Shown in pieces: positions 11,501-22,020 of a DNA stretch of 64,000 bases. Under the pieces are notes generated by a model. The model was not told the DNA's origin. It worked only from the letters and a program-made list of their open reading frames with translations, and did not search any database. The position numbers and the translations under genes are program-made. Position 1 is the stretch's first letter; each line of letters starts with the position of its first letter. The DNA comes from Henckelia pumila (lineage: Eukaryota > Streptophyta > Magnoliopsida > Lamiales > Gesneriaceae), in contig NC_133122.1 in the NCBI RefSeq assembly GCF_033568475.1, positions 16,062,763 through 16,126,762 of the forward strand, given 5' to 3'.

Positions 11501-12505
11501 GTGACATTCTTAGTACTTTATGTTGATGACATCCTACTCATTGGGAATGATGTAGGGATGTTGCAGTCAACAAAGATATGGTTATCAGGTAGATTTTCGA
11601 TGAAGGATTTGGGTGAGGCATCCTACATTCTTGGGATACAGATCTATAGGGATAGATCTAAGAGAATGATAGGACTCACTCAATCAACCTACATCGATAC
11701 CATATTGAAACGGTTTTCAATGGATGGGTCCAAGAGAGGACATCTACCCATGTGTCATGGAGTTTCTCTATCCAAGTCTATGTGTCCCAAGACTGATGAA
11801 GAGATAGAGAATATGACACATGTACCATATGCGTCAGCTATAGGTAGCATCATGTATGGGATGATATCTACCAGACCGGATGTAGCATTTGCTCTGAGTG
11901 TCACGAGCAGATATCAGTCTAATCCTGGTCAGATGCATTGGAAAGCCGTGAAGGACATTCTTAAGTACTTGCGAAGGACTAAGAATATGTTCATGGTTTA
12001 TGGAGGACGAGAACTCAAACTGGAAGGCTATACCGACTCTAGCTTCCAAAGTGATGTGGATGACTCGAAGTCAACCTCTGGATTTGTGTTCATGCTCAAT
12101 GGCGGTGCTGTCTCTTGGAAGAGTTCCAAGCAGGACACCACAGCGGATTCCACCACTGAGGCTGAATACATTGCAGCATCAGCTGCTGCTAAAGAGGCCG
12201 TTTGGATGAGGAATTTCGTCCAAGAGTTGGGCGTCATTCCTGAATTTGTTGGTCCAGTCCCGGTGTACTGCGACAACACGGGTGCCGTTGCTCAAGCAAA
12301 GGAACCAAGGTCTCATCAAAGATCCAAACACGTACTGAGGAAATACCACATAATCCGGGAGATTGTGGAAAGAGGAGACATCAGTGTCGAACGAGTGGCC
12401 TCTGCAGACAATATCGCTGATCCACTTACTAAGCCTTTGCCAGGACCATTGTTTGACAAACATCGCGAAGCAATGGGTCTACGTAGTATGACTAGTTGGC
12501 TATAG
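8591..12505 (+). CDS. Copia D gag-pol polyprotein
   Basis: 1304 codons from MNSRNPLFSILEQNK; an in-frame ATG 39 bases upstream exists, but the residues between are hydrophobic and unlike gag. Parts in order: gag core with LTGANYTEWFRKLKI; CCHC zinc knuckle CHYCKKPGHWKRNC (about residues 250-263); protease WVLDTGCGSHIC (about 291-302); integrase with zinc region LWHARLGHISSRRM (about 432) and DDE core starting HTDVCGPF; reverse transcriptase with PIGCKWIYKRK and YVDDILLIG (about 977); RNase H with STTEAEYIAAS (about 1183). Integrase before RT is the Copia order. No stop or frameshift was found, so the copy may be autonomous. It probably yields gag and pol by processing of one product. Confidence 0.95.
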   Translation: MNSRNPLFSILEQNKLTGANYTEWFRKLKIVLTSEKMLYVLEKAPPKEAPADISPEELAKLDAWCDHDIKTKCYMQASMSDELQRRFEDTVNAADIHTQLKELFGAQSRAERFSTVKELMTCRMREGTSVRDHGVRVIWLIQKLATLDLVLEHELNVDLLLLSLPSSFDGFVINFNMNKIEATLEEMVNMLVTYESTLKKDKPAFLVGSSSSAKKGPSMKGKKRSAPPKKVEPEKKQKTKASNDGKSKDVCHYCKKPGHWKRNCKEYLEQLGTAKGIFYIEINMSLNTTSWVLDTGCGSHICNDLQVMTRSRRLRMGETQLRLGNGSRVEATAIGDVCLILQNGFKLLLRDVLFVPDLIKNIISISMLDRDGYSCNFVNGICSIYKNECLIGNGQLENDLYNLKLKDVPVNCIDKPATTNKRKIDSQNPANLWHARLGHISSRRMNKLVGEGMFDMSDINSLPTCESCLKGKMTKSPFKGKTERSQNLLDLIHTDVCGPFRVGTQHGHTYFITFTDDYSRYGYLYLMKYKSEAFEKFKEFRAEVENKLGKSIKALRSDRGGEYLSTEFLDYLKENGILSQWTPPMTPQLNGVSERRNRTLLDMVRSMMSFTELPPSFWGYALETAVLLLNNVHTKAVDKTPYELWNGKAPKYSYLRIWGCPAYVKRTVGDKLDSRSSLCYFVGYPKNSIGYYFYYPAETKVFVSRNATFLEKEFLLDKKGEMMELEEVREEPEIQNNDPTPQEPLLDTPAPRRSERTSRPPVRYGLLLEEGQDEPDIGCDPRSFKEAISDADSNLWLEAMQSELDSMHTNQVWTLVDPPDGIVPIGCKWIYKRKLGPDGKVLTYKARLVAKGYTQRQGVDYDETFSPVAMFKSIRILIAIAAWYDYEIWQMDVKTAFLNGDIKEEIYMKQPEGYTSMGSEHKVCKLQRSIYGLKQASRSWNQKFDETIKDFGFIKNPEEPCVYKKVVKDAVTFLVLYVDDILLIGNDVGMLQSTKIWLSGRFSMKDLGEASYILGIQIYRDRSKRMIGLTQSTYIDTILKRFSMDGSKRGHLPMCHGVSLSKSMCPKTDEEIENMTHVPYASAIGSIMYGMISTRPDVAFALSVTSRYQSNPGQMHWKAVKDILKYLRRTKNMFMVYGGRELKLEGYTDSSFQSDVDDSKSTSGFVFMLNGGAVSWKSSKQDTTADSTTEAEYIAASAAAKEAVWMRNFVQELGVIPEFVGPVPVYCDNTGAVAQAKEPRSHQRSKHVLRKYHIIREIVERGDISVERVASADNIADPLTKPLPGPLFDKHREAMGLRSMTSWL

Positions 12506-12519
12506 GGCAAGTGGGAGAT

Positions 12520-14383
12520 TGTAAGAGTGGGTGCCCAGTGAGCCAACTGTGTGGCTATGGGCTTTGTTGACTCTTTGTATAAACAATCTTTTGTTTAATA
12601 TTATTTACACTTTTATGGCAATGACTTTATATTACTTCATATTGTTATATTGTGATATACTATTGTTGTTTTGATAAAGACCTTGAATATACTATAGTGT
12701 ATGTAAGATGTGGTAGAACATGGAGATGTCTATCATGAAATACATCTTATAGTCACTGTATATTCTAAAACCGTTCCTAGTCGATTGAGCCGTCCGATAA
12801 TAAGGATAAGGATCGCTCGAGTTTGAGACTAGCATTTGCGATGCGGAGTACCACGTTTCATTGGTAGGGAACATGGAGATGTTCGAAGCATGCAAATGGA
12901 TATTCATAGGATGAATAGTCGAACTACCCTATCCGGACTTTCCAAGTGGTTATCACTTATCGAGTGGATAAAGTCCGCGGTTTTGGTTGTACACCATTAG
13001 TCCTTACGACTTGAAACATCATGGAGACTCTATATGCTAGTACTGTGCTTTGACTCGTTTACCGACTCTGAGGGGGTCATCAGGTGTCGAGATTGGGTAC
13101 AGTTACGACACATATAGGAGTCAATGCATTGTTGTCAAGGATTCACCACATACTTGCGAGTGTGGATATCCTATGCGATCTGAGGAGATATTAGTGTGAC
13201 AAATCTCTGGCCAGAGTACTTGATGTGATTTAAGAAATGGTTTCTTAGTAGCACATGCGATGTCACTAATTTGATCTTCAAGATGTATTGCATAGTTATC
13301 GAATCTTGAGCGACTCTCGATATACCAATGGTTGTTGATTCGATCGGGATATATGGATGAAGGGACCGTACTGTACGCTAACCAAAATCTACTGGTTCTT
13401 GTAGGCACTATCAGTGATACCTAGGGAATCATGGGGCGATGTTGCTAGGCGCTTTACCATGATTCGTTGGGCAAGTCGGAAAGTGTTGTTCCGAGTCACA
13501 AGGAGTTGTGAGCCCACGGCTAGCTGTATCCCTGAACCATTGAGGGTCACACAGTGTAATGGAGTTTTAATCCCCGTTGAGATAGTTAAATTTAAAGAGT
13601 TAAATTTAATGAACTAAGGAGTTGGACTTCTTAATTAAGAGTAAGGGAGTAGGGTTTCCTAAAATGACATAGGGATGGACATTTTTGGAAACCACTGAAT
13701 TCGGATTCAGGAAAATTTATTTTGACTTTAAAACGTGCAGAAATGGTTTCTGTGCACATTGGTGAAATCGTTTCATCAATCGGAGTCACGATGAATTTTA
13801 TATTAATTTCTGAACGAGCGGGCTTTGCTTGTCGGGCCCCAGCTTATGACTAATGGGCCCTAAGGTGTTAGTGGCCTGCATTATAAATAAGTTATTTCAG
13901 TACAGAAATTACACACAACAGGTCATAAATTTTGAGAGCAAATTTCGAAAACCCTAGACCCTCTCAAAACCGATCGGCCGTCCCCTCCCTTTGCTCTGCC
14001 CGAGAAAATTCCGGTCTGTGATTTTGAATCGCGGTCAGGAATAACGAATCAGATTCGTGTAATCTCTTCGCAGAAAACTTCTGATAGATTTTCTAGTGCA
14101 ATCTATCAGAGGGATTAAACCTCTGTTCGTGGACCTGATTGAAGGCGTTCATCGGTTCCAGGGAGAGACAACAAGAGCAGAATTGTTCTGTTGGTGTCCA
14201 TTAATCTCGTTGCGAGATTTGAGGTAAAATTTATTTAATTGTTATTTAAATTTTACACACACGTAATTCAATCGATGAACGGTTGATACCCATACCATGG
14301 AAACGTTCCATGAAAAATTTTTAAACTTCCGCTGCACCGGGTATCAATCGTAATTGGTCTGGGAACTCGCCAGTTTTCCAACA
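12520..14383 (+). repeat. 3' LTR of Copia D
   Basis: Preceded by the purine tract AAGTGGGAGAT (12509-12519). Same length and apparently same sequence as the 5' LTR; followed by the CTACA duplication and the polypurine tract of element B. Confidence 0.95.
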
Positions 14384-14403
14384 CTACATTCTCCCCACCT
14401 TTT
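14384..14403 (-). other. Element B polypurine tract and first five bases of its 3' LTR
   Basis: The minus strand reads AAAAGGTGGGGAGAA followed by TGTAG. The purine run is the plus-strand primer; TGTAG is the LTR start and also the 5-bp target duplicated by Copia D. Confidence 0.88.
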
Positions 14404-14489
14404 GATATTTTGTCCGCGAAATAACATCTAAAGACAAATCAAGATAACAATATGAAACATCAAACCATGTCTTATTACAACAACGGTAA

Positions 14490-17400
14490 TTACATCTTAC
14501 ATGGTAATAAAAAATACAAAGCAAACAACTCAGGATATTCTGCTCGCATACGACTCTCAGTTTCCCAAGTTGCTTCTTCAACGCCTCGGTGCTGCCACTG
14601 TACCATCACAAGTGGTATACTCTTGTTCCGAAGAACTTTCTCCTTCCTGTCTAGGATACAGATTGGTCGTTCAACAAAAGACAGATCTGGCTCTAGCTGA
14701 ATATCAGTAGACTGAATCACATGAGATTCATCAGCTATGTACTGTCGAAGCAAAGACACATGAAAAACATTGTGTATACTGGAAAGAGATGGCGGTAAAG
14801 CCAAACGATAAGCAACATCTCCGATCTTATCCAGTATCTGGAAAGGCCCAATGTAACGAGGAGACAACTTGCCTTTCACACTGAATCTCATCACCTTCCT
14901 GAAAGGTGATACTCGCAGAAAAACATATTCACCAGGCTCAAACTGAAGTGGCCTGCGGCGAATATTCGCATAACTGGCTTGTCTATCTTGAGCAACTTTG
15001 ATCCTATGCTTGATCAAATCTACCTTGTCTACAATCTGCTGCACCAATTCAGGACCCTCGACTTGCCGTTCCCCGACTTCATCCCAGAATAACGGAGTAC
15101 GACACCGTCGACCATACAATGCCTCGAAAGGTGCCATATCAATACTACGATGATAACTATTATTGTAGGCAAATTCAATCAAAGGTAACTGATCCTGCCA
15201 AGATAAACCAAAGTCCATGACAGAAGAACGTAGCATATCCTCCAGCGTACGAATAGTGCGCTCTGACTGCCCGTCAGTCTCCGGATGATACGCAGTACTC
15301 AAACTCAGAGTGGTACCCAACGCTTGCTGAAAACTACCCCAAAAACGTGAAGTAAATCGCGGATCTCTATCACTGACAATACTCACTGGAATCCCATGTA
15401 ATCGCACAATCTCCTGGATATATAAGCGTGCCATGCGATCATAAGAATACTCCCGGTTATAAGGAATGAAATGTGCTGATTTTGTCAAACGGTCAACGAC
15501 AACCCAGATAGCATCACACTGACGTGAAGTCATAGGAAAGTGGGTAACAAAATCCATAGTCACGTGCTCCCACTTCCATTCGGGAATCTCAAGATTCTGC
15601 AGTAATCCACCTGGTCGTCGATGTTCAGCCTTGACCTGTTGACAAACCAAACATCTCGAAACAAATTGATACACACTTCGCTTCATCCCCTTCCACCAGA
15701 ATCTAGTTCGCAATTCCTTATACATTTTCATACTTCCAGGATGAACTGATAATCGACTCCTGTGAGCTTGAGATAGAATATCATTCCTGAGCTCCGCAAC
15801 ATTAGGTACAACCACTCTATTGGATAGGCACAATAAACCATCTGCCTGAAAATGGAATCCGGATGTATTAACTCTATTGGCTAGACGTGTCAATCGCTGA
15901 GTTTTAACATCAGATATCTGAGCATTTCTGATCCGAGAATACAATGCTGGCTCAGATAGAATAGTATACAAATGAATCCCATTCCTCCCTTTCTTGTGCT
16001 TGAGCGTAAAACTCAATGAACAGCACTCTTGAATCATATGAGATATTTCATTAGTCAGAAGTGCAGACAGTCTCACCTGCCGACTCAAGGCATCAGCAGT
16101 AAGATTAGCAGAACCTGGATGATATTTGATTTCACAATCATAATCCTTCAGGAGATCCATCCAGCGTCTCTGTCGCATATTCAACTCTGCCTGAGTGAAT
16201 AAATACTTCAAACTCTTGTGATCCGTAAATATCTCAAATTTCTCGCCATAAAGATAATGTCTCCAAATCTTGAGCGCAAATACAATGGCGGCCAACTCGA
16301 GATCATGCACTGGATAATTACTCTCATGTGACTTCAACTGTCGAGAAGCATAGGCAATAACATGTCCATGGTGTGTCAAAACACATCCTAACCCCTGACC
16401 AGAGGCATCAGTATAGACAACATAACCTCCTGATCCAGAAGGTAGAGCTAACACAGGTGCAGTAGTAAGACGTCTACGCAGCTCGTGAAACGACTCCTTA
16501 CAATCCGAGGACCAAATGAAGATAACATCTTTCCGAGTAAGCTGAGTCAAAGGCCTGGCCAACTGTGAAAAATTCTCGATGAACCGACGGTAATATCCCG
16601 CTAGACCCAAGAAACTACGAATCTCAGCAACCGTTGTCGGACGAGACCAGTTCAGCACTGCCTCTATCTTACTAGGATCAACAGATATCCCTTCACTCGA
16701 AATCACATGACCGAGAAATACTACCCGATCAAGCCAGAATTCACACTTGCTCAATTTCGCATATAGCTGCTTATCTCGTAACGTCTGTAGAACAATCCTC
16801 AAATGTTGTGCATGCTCATCCTTGTCATGAGAATAGACAAGAATATCATCTATGAAGACGATGACAAATCTATCCAGATAATCTCGAAATACCTGATTCA
16901 TCAGATTCATAAAGACTGCCGGTGCATTCGTCAAACCTAATGGCATCACCAGAAACTCATAATGTCCGTATCTGGTCCTGAAAGCAGTCGTAGATATATC
17001 TGAGTCTCGTACCCGCATCTGATGGTATCCCGATCTCATATCTATCTTCGAATAAACAGAAGTACCCTGTAGTTGATCGAACAGATCATCAATCCGCGGC
17101 AAAGGATACTTATTCTTGATGGTGACACGATTCAACTGCCTGTAATCAATACATAATCGCATCGATCCATCCTTTTTCTTAACAAACAAAACAGGTGCTC
17201 CCCACGGAGAAACACTCGGATGAATATATCCCTTATCAAGCAGATCTTGCAACTGCTGTTTCAATTCCCTCATCTCTGATGGTGCCAGACGATAAGGTGC
17301 TCGGGATATAGGCGTAGTTCCTGGTACTAGATCAATACCAAATTCAACCTCTCGAACCGGAGGAAAACCAGGAATCTCATCAGGGAATACATCAGGAAAC

Positions 17401-18837
17401 TCGCTGACAATCGGTAGCTGATCAATACCCGGACTACTCGCAGACATATCAACCGCATAGATGAGGTAGCCCTCCCCACCTGACTCCAAGACATGACATG
17501 CCTTCAGAGCCGAAACAAGTGGCATCGGAGATCGCGCACCCTCACCATAAAAGTACCAGCTATTACCCTCAACGAGATGAAACTGTACCAGACGCTGATA
17601 ACAATCCACAGTAGCGTGATACAAAGTCAGCATATCTATTCCCAAAATACAATCAAAATCTGTCATCGCTAATATCATCAAATTAGCTATTAACACATTA
17701 CCCTCAAACTCCAGAAGGCAACCCATCACTAGACGCTTAGTTACTATCTCTTGCTCCAACGGAGTAGATACAACTAAATCCATATCTAATGATACATAAG
17801 GTAATATATGTCTCTTAACGAAGCGACTAGAAATAAAGGAATGTGATGCTCCAGTATCAATTAATACAAGTGCAGGAATACCACATAACAAGAAGTTACC
17901 TGCCAACATGCGATCGCTTCCCTCAGTATCCTGCTCCTGAGACAGAGCAAACACCTGCCCTTGAGTCTGGGGATGATAACCAGAAGAACTCTGTGGTGCT
18001 GGCTGCTGACGTGGAACAATAGAAGCCTGAGATCCAACTTGTGATCCCGATCCACTAGCAGAACCCATGCGCTGAGGACAATTTCTCCGCAGATGTCCCT
18101 GCTGACCGCAAATATAACAAGCACCAGTAGCTCTCCGACATGAAGCTGCAGGATGCTTCCCTCCACAATGGCTACAAAACTCCTCCTTCTTCTTCTTCTT
18201 CTTCCCAAAACGGAACATACCTCGTGAACCACGAGATCCAAATAAAGTAGTAGGAATAGAAGAAGACGTAGGTCCAGATTGCACAACAGATTGAGCTCGA
18301 GGCTCAAAATATCCACTAGGCTGTGCTGGCATCATCAACTGTGCACGCCTGTTGCTAGTCTCCACAAGACGGCAACGGTTCACCAAAGTCTCAAAAGATA
18401 CCGGGTCATCACAGACGACAACCTGAGAGTAGATATCTTGGTTCAAACCTTGTAAAAAGATATCATACTTAGATGCATCACTCTCATTAATATGAGGACT
18501 GAAAGGTAGCAGATCAAGAAATCGTTGTTGATATTGATCAATAGTCATTGATCCTTGCCTCAAAGTAAGCAACTCCATCGATCGTGCTTGGCGAACAGCC
18601 GGAGGAAAATATAATTTCTGAAACTCCCGACAGAAATCCCCCCAAGCCACCTGTCCTCTCTCAGTACGTGCCTGATCAACCTTGGCATCCCACCAAAAAC
18701 GTGCTCTATCCTCTAGAATGAATTCTAGAACTTCCAGTTTCTGCTCCTCAGTACACTCGAAAGCTCGGAACGTGCTCTCAAGTTTAGACATCCAGCTTCT
18801 AGCTTGTTCAGGATTCTCGCCTCCCACTAAGGGTTTC
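14490..18837 (-). CDS. Element B gag-pol polyprotein (gag, PR, RT, RNase H, integrase, chromodomain-like tail)
   Basis: One open frame without stops. Order of parts: gag core ([11 protein letters not shown], then ARFWWDAK); two Cys/His clusters ([13 protein letters not shown] and [14 protein letters not shown] near 18070-18170); protease [10 protein letters not shown] near 17850; reverse transcriptase with FIDDILVYS near 16850; RNase H ([14 protein letters not shown]); integrase with an HHCC zinc domain (about 15600-15720) and a DDE core; C-terminal module ending [16 protein letters not shown], which resembles the chromodomain tail of Del/Tekay chromoviruses and may steer insertion to heterochromatin. 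The apparent Met at 18857 belongs to the antisense of solo LTR C; the true start is at 20432. Function: self-mobilisation. Confidence 0.93.
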
Positions 18838-20290
18838 TGTAGTAACCCAGATACCATTTTAAGATAATAATATGTTAAACATGATTAAGGGTTGGTATTT
18901 AACCAATTTCGGAGTGTTATTGGACTTCAGAAGTAAAATTTGGGCTTTTTAATTTTGGGCCGGATAGTAAGCTCCGATCCCAGATAGTAAGCTCCGATCC
19001 TGGATAGTAAGCTCCGATCGGAACGGAAGCTCCGATCCTGGAACGGAAGTTCCGATCCCCAGCTGTCAAAAATGATCGATGACTCAGTCGCGAGTTTTGA
19101 CAAGTGTCGGTCATAGAGCAGATCGGAAGCTCCGATCGTAGATCGGAAGTTCCGATCCTGGCGTGGCAGACATGCACGCAATGAGCTGGATCGGAAGCTC
19201 CGATCCTGAAATCGGAAGTTCCGATCCTGGCCGAGAAATTTGGCTATAAATAGGGCCGTTCAGAGTTCATTTTCAATTACGAATTCCCGAGTTTCCTTCT
19301 TCAGTTATATAGTGTGAGATATACACTTGAGGGCCCTATCGGTTATAATAGAGGTTCTGGAATAACCAAGGTGAGGTTATAGTCATCCGGGACTAGCGAC
19401 TTCAAAGGGCTATCGACGGACGAAGGTATGGTCCGGGAATCTATTTAAGTTTTGGGAGTACTTGTTAGCTTAGTTAAGGCTTATAGAACTTGTGTAGTGA
19501 TACGGTGAACTTTTGAATATAGGCTTGGAACCTAGGATCCTATTATACTTGAACTAGTCTAGAGGTACGTACACATTGACTGAGATTGCCAGCGAGTATA
19601 CATATTTATATGTTGCATTTATTTGGCATTATTATATGGCATGATGTATGATTTACCGTTTTCTATACTCATATGTCATGTGCATATACACGTTGAGCCT
19701 ATTCCTTGTTATACCTGATTATAGAGCCGCTCAGCTCTATACTCGATAGTCTGTCACTGAGGGTACCGCGACGGCGGGGGCATTTATGTCTGTCTACTCT
19801 GGTGTACTAGACGAGTGTGGTTGCACCCAGAGGTTGATCCGTGCGGTGGCAGCACTCATATGGCGCCGGTTCTGAGCATGATTTTTCAGATGACCCTGTA
19901 CCAGTCATCATGTTGCATGCATTATATACATATGTTTACTCATGTCTATGTACTGGGTGTAGCGCTCACGTCCTAGTTGTTATCTTGGACACCCTATTCC
20001 ATGGGGCAGGTCGCAGGATGGACGGAGCTGGTAGTTCAAGGCAGGACTAGGGAGCAGGAGCTTTGAAAGTTTTTATACAGCACGATTTATTAGCTGTATA
20101 ATGTTTACTTTTAAGAATTTTGATATGGTTGTATCACTACAGATTTAAGCCTGGATTTTATTACTAAGATGATATGTAATTTATGGTTAAGTTTCCGCAC
20201 GTTTTTACTCTGTTAAGTATATCGCTGTATTAAGTTTAATGCATGCTATTAGTTGCCAGTTAGTAGGTGATTTCATGCAGGGTCACTACA
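18838..20290 (+). mobile_element. Solo LTR C of the element B family, inserted in B gag
   Basis: Plus strand starts TGTAGTAACCCAG and ends GGGTCACTACA, 1453 bp, flanked by GTTTC at 18833-18837 and 20291-20295. It is homologous to the LTRs of B but in the opposite orientation. No internal sequence remains, so this is the product of LTR-LTR recombination after insertion. It keeps the palindrome array (about 18960-19230) and the CTATAAATAG promoter element at 19243-19253. Confidence 0.93.
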
Positions 20291-20295
20291 GTTTC

Positions 20296-20432
20296 GGTCC
20301 TACCTGCATGAACTTATTAATAGTATAGCGACGTCGACCCTCATGAGGACGATGTTGATCATCCTGATGATGATGGCGATGATGATGATGACCACCTCCC
20401 TGGCCAACACTACCGTGACTCTTGTCAGCCAT
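20296..20432 (-). pseudogene. Element B gag, N-terminal piece cut off by solo LTR C
   Basis: Starts at ATG 20430-20432 (MADKSHGSVGQGGG), continues through a His-rich run and reaches FMQVGPK, where the GTTTC target duplication and the solo LTR begin. The reading frame resumes exactly at 18837 with [10 protein letters not shown]. The two pieces plus one TSD copy give 1495 codons including the stop. In place, translation from the true start would end soon after entering the LTR. Confidence 0.85.
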
Positions 20433-20525
20433 ATCCTGAAAAGAATTTCACATTAAAACCCCAAATGCGCAAGAATTACTCTAACTAATTCTAAATCCCA
20501 AGTACTAATCCCAAAATCTATGCAT

Positions 20526-20537
20526 GCTCTGATACCA
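20526..20537 (-). promoter_or_regulatory. Primer-binding site of element B (initiator Met tRNA)
   Basis: Minus strand TGGTATCAGAGC, four bases from the LTR end at 20542. Confidence 0.93.
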
Positions 20538-20541
20538 AAAA

Positions 20542-22015
20542 TGTAGTGACCCTGCATGGAATCACCTACTAACTGGCAACTAATAGCATGCATTAAACTT
20601 AATACAACAAAATACTTAACAGAGTAAAAACGTGCGGAAACATAATCCATAATTTACATATCAGCTTAGTAATATAATCCAGGCTTAAATCTGTAGTGAT
20701 ACAACCATATCGAAATTCTTAAAAGTAAACATTATACAGCTAATAAATCGTGCTGTATAAAAACTTTCAAAGCTCCTGCTCCCTAGTCCTGCCTTGAACT
20801 ACCAGCTCCGTCCATCCTGCGACCTGTCCCATGGAATAGGGTGTCCAAGATAACAACTAGGACGTGAGCGCTACGCCCAGTACATAGACATGAGTAAACA
20901 TATGTATATAATGCATGCTACATGATGACTGATAAAAGATCATCTGAAAAATCATGCTCAGAACCGGCGCCATATGAGTGCTGCCACCGCACGGATCAAC
21001 CTCTGGGTGCAACCACACTCGTCTAGTACACCAGAGTAGACAGACATAAATGCCCCCGCCGTCGCGGTACCCTCAGTGACAGACTATCGAGTATAGAGTT
21101 GAGCGGCTCTATAATCAGGTATAACAAGGAATAGGCTCAACGTGTATATGCACATGACATATGAGTATAGAAAACGGTAAAACATACATCATGCCATATA
21201 ATAATGCCAAATAAATGCAACATATAAACATGTATACTCGCTGGCAATCTCAGTCAATGTGTACGTACCTCTAGGCTAGTTCAAGTATAATAGGATCCTA
21301 GGTTCCAAGCCTATATTCAAAAGTTCACCGTATCACTACACAAGTTTTATAAGCCTTAACTAAGCTAATAAGTACTCCCAAAACTTAAATAGATTTCCGG
21401 ACCATACCTTCGTCCGTCGATAGCCCTTTGAAGTCGCTAGTCCCGGATGACTATAACCACACCTTGGTTATTCCAGAACCTCTATTATAACCGATAGGGT
21501 CCTCAAGTGTATAACTCACACTATATAACTGAAGAAGGAAACTCGGGAATTCGTAATTCAGAAATGAATCTGAGAAGCCCTATTTATAGGCAAATTTCTC
21601 GGACAGGATCGAAACTTCCGATTTTGGGATCGGAGCTTCCGATCCAGCTCATTGCATGCATGTCTGCCACGCCAGGAACGGAACTTCCGATCTACAATCG
21701 GAGCTTCCGATCTGCTCTATGATCGACACTTGTCAAAACTCGCGACTGAGTCATCGATCATTTCTGGCAGCTGGGGATAGGAACTTCCGTTCCAGGATCG
21801 GAGCTTCCGTTCCGATCGGAGCTTACTATCCAGGATCGGAGCTTACTATCCAGGATCGGAGCTTACTATCTGGGATCGGAACTTACTATCCGGCCCAAAA
21901 TGAAAAAGCCCAAATTTTACTTCTGAAGTCCAATAACACTCCGAAATTGGTTAAATACCAACCCTTAATCATGTTTAACATATTATTATCTTAAAATGGT
22001 TTCTGGGTTACTACA
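20542..22015 (-). repeat. 5' LTR of element B, with promoter
   Basis: Minus strand TGTAGTAACCCAG...GGGTCACTACA, followed by TTTTTGGTATCAGAGC. A TATA box (CCTATAAATA, 21581-21590) lies directly downstream of the array of GATCGGAAGCT-type palindromes (about 21605-21895), so the array occupies the promoter-proximal U3 part. Transcription of B would start shortly after the TATA box and run towards lower coordinates. Confidence 0.93.
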
Positions 22016-22020
22016 AAACA

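Larger units (their letters stand above)
4685..14383 (+). mobile_element. Copia LTR retrotransposon D, complete and apparently young
   Basis: Two 1864-bp LTRs (4685-6548, 12520-14383) in register over their whole length (offset 7835), TSD CTACA (4680-4684, 14384-14388), Met-tRNA primer site, a very long leader (about 2 kb), one open polyprotein frame and a purine tract. All open frames inside the two LTRs have identical translations, and I saw no difference between the LTRs by eye. It is probably intact. It could belong to the Angela/Tork group given the long LTRs and single ORF, but I did not settle the lineage. Confidence 0.95.
3211..22015 (-). mobile_element. Gypsy LTR retrotransposon B (Del/Tekay chromovirus), host to two further insertions
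   Basis: Minus-strand element bounded by two 1474-bp LTRs (3211-4684 and 20542-22015) and the 5-bp TSD AAACA (3206-3210, 22016-22020). Primer site at 20526-20537, gag-pol of 1494 codons when the nested solo LTR is discounted, polypurine tract at 14389-14403. A solo LTR of the same family (18838-20290) interrupts gag, and Copia element D (4685-14383) sits five bases inside the 3' LTR. Without those two insertions the element would be about 7.6 kb. The coding frame is otherwise open, which indicates a fairly recent insertion. Confidence 0.93.
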
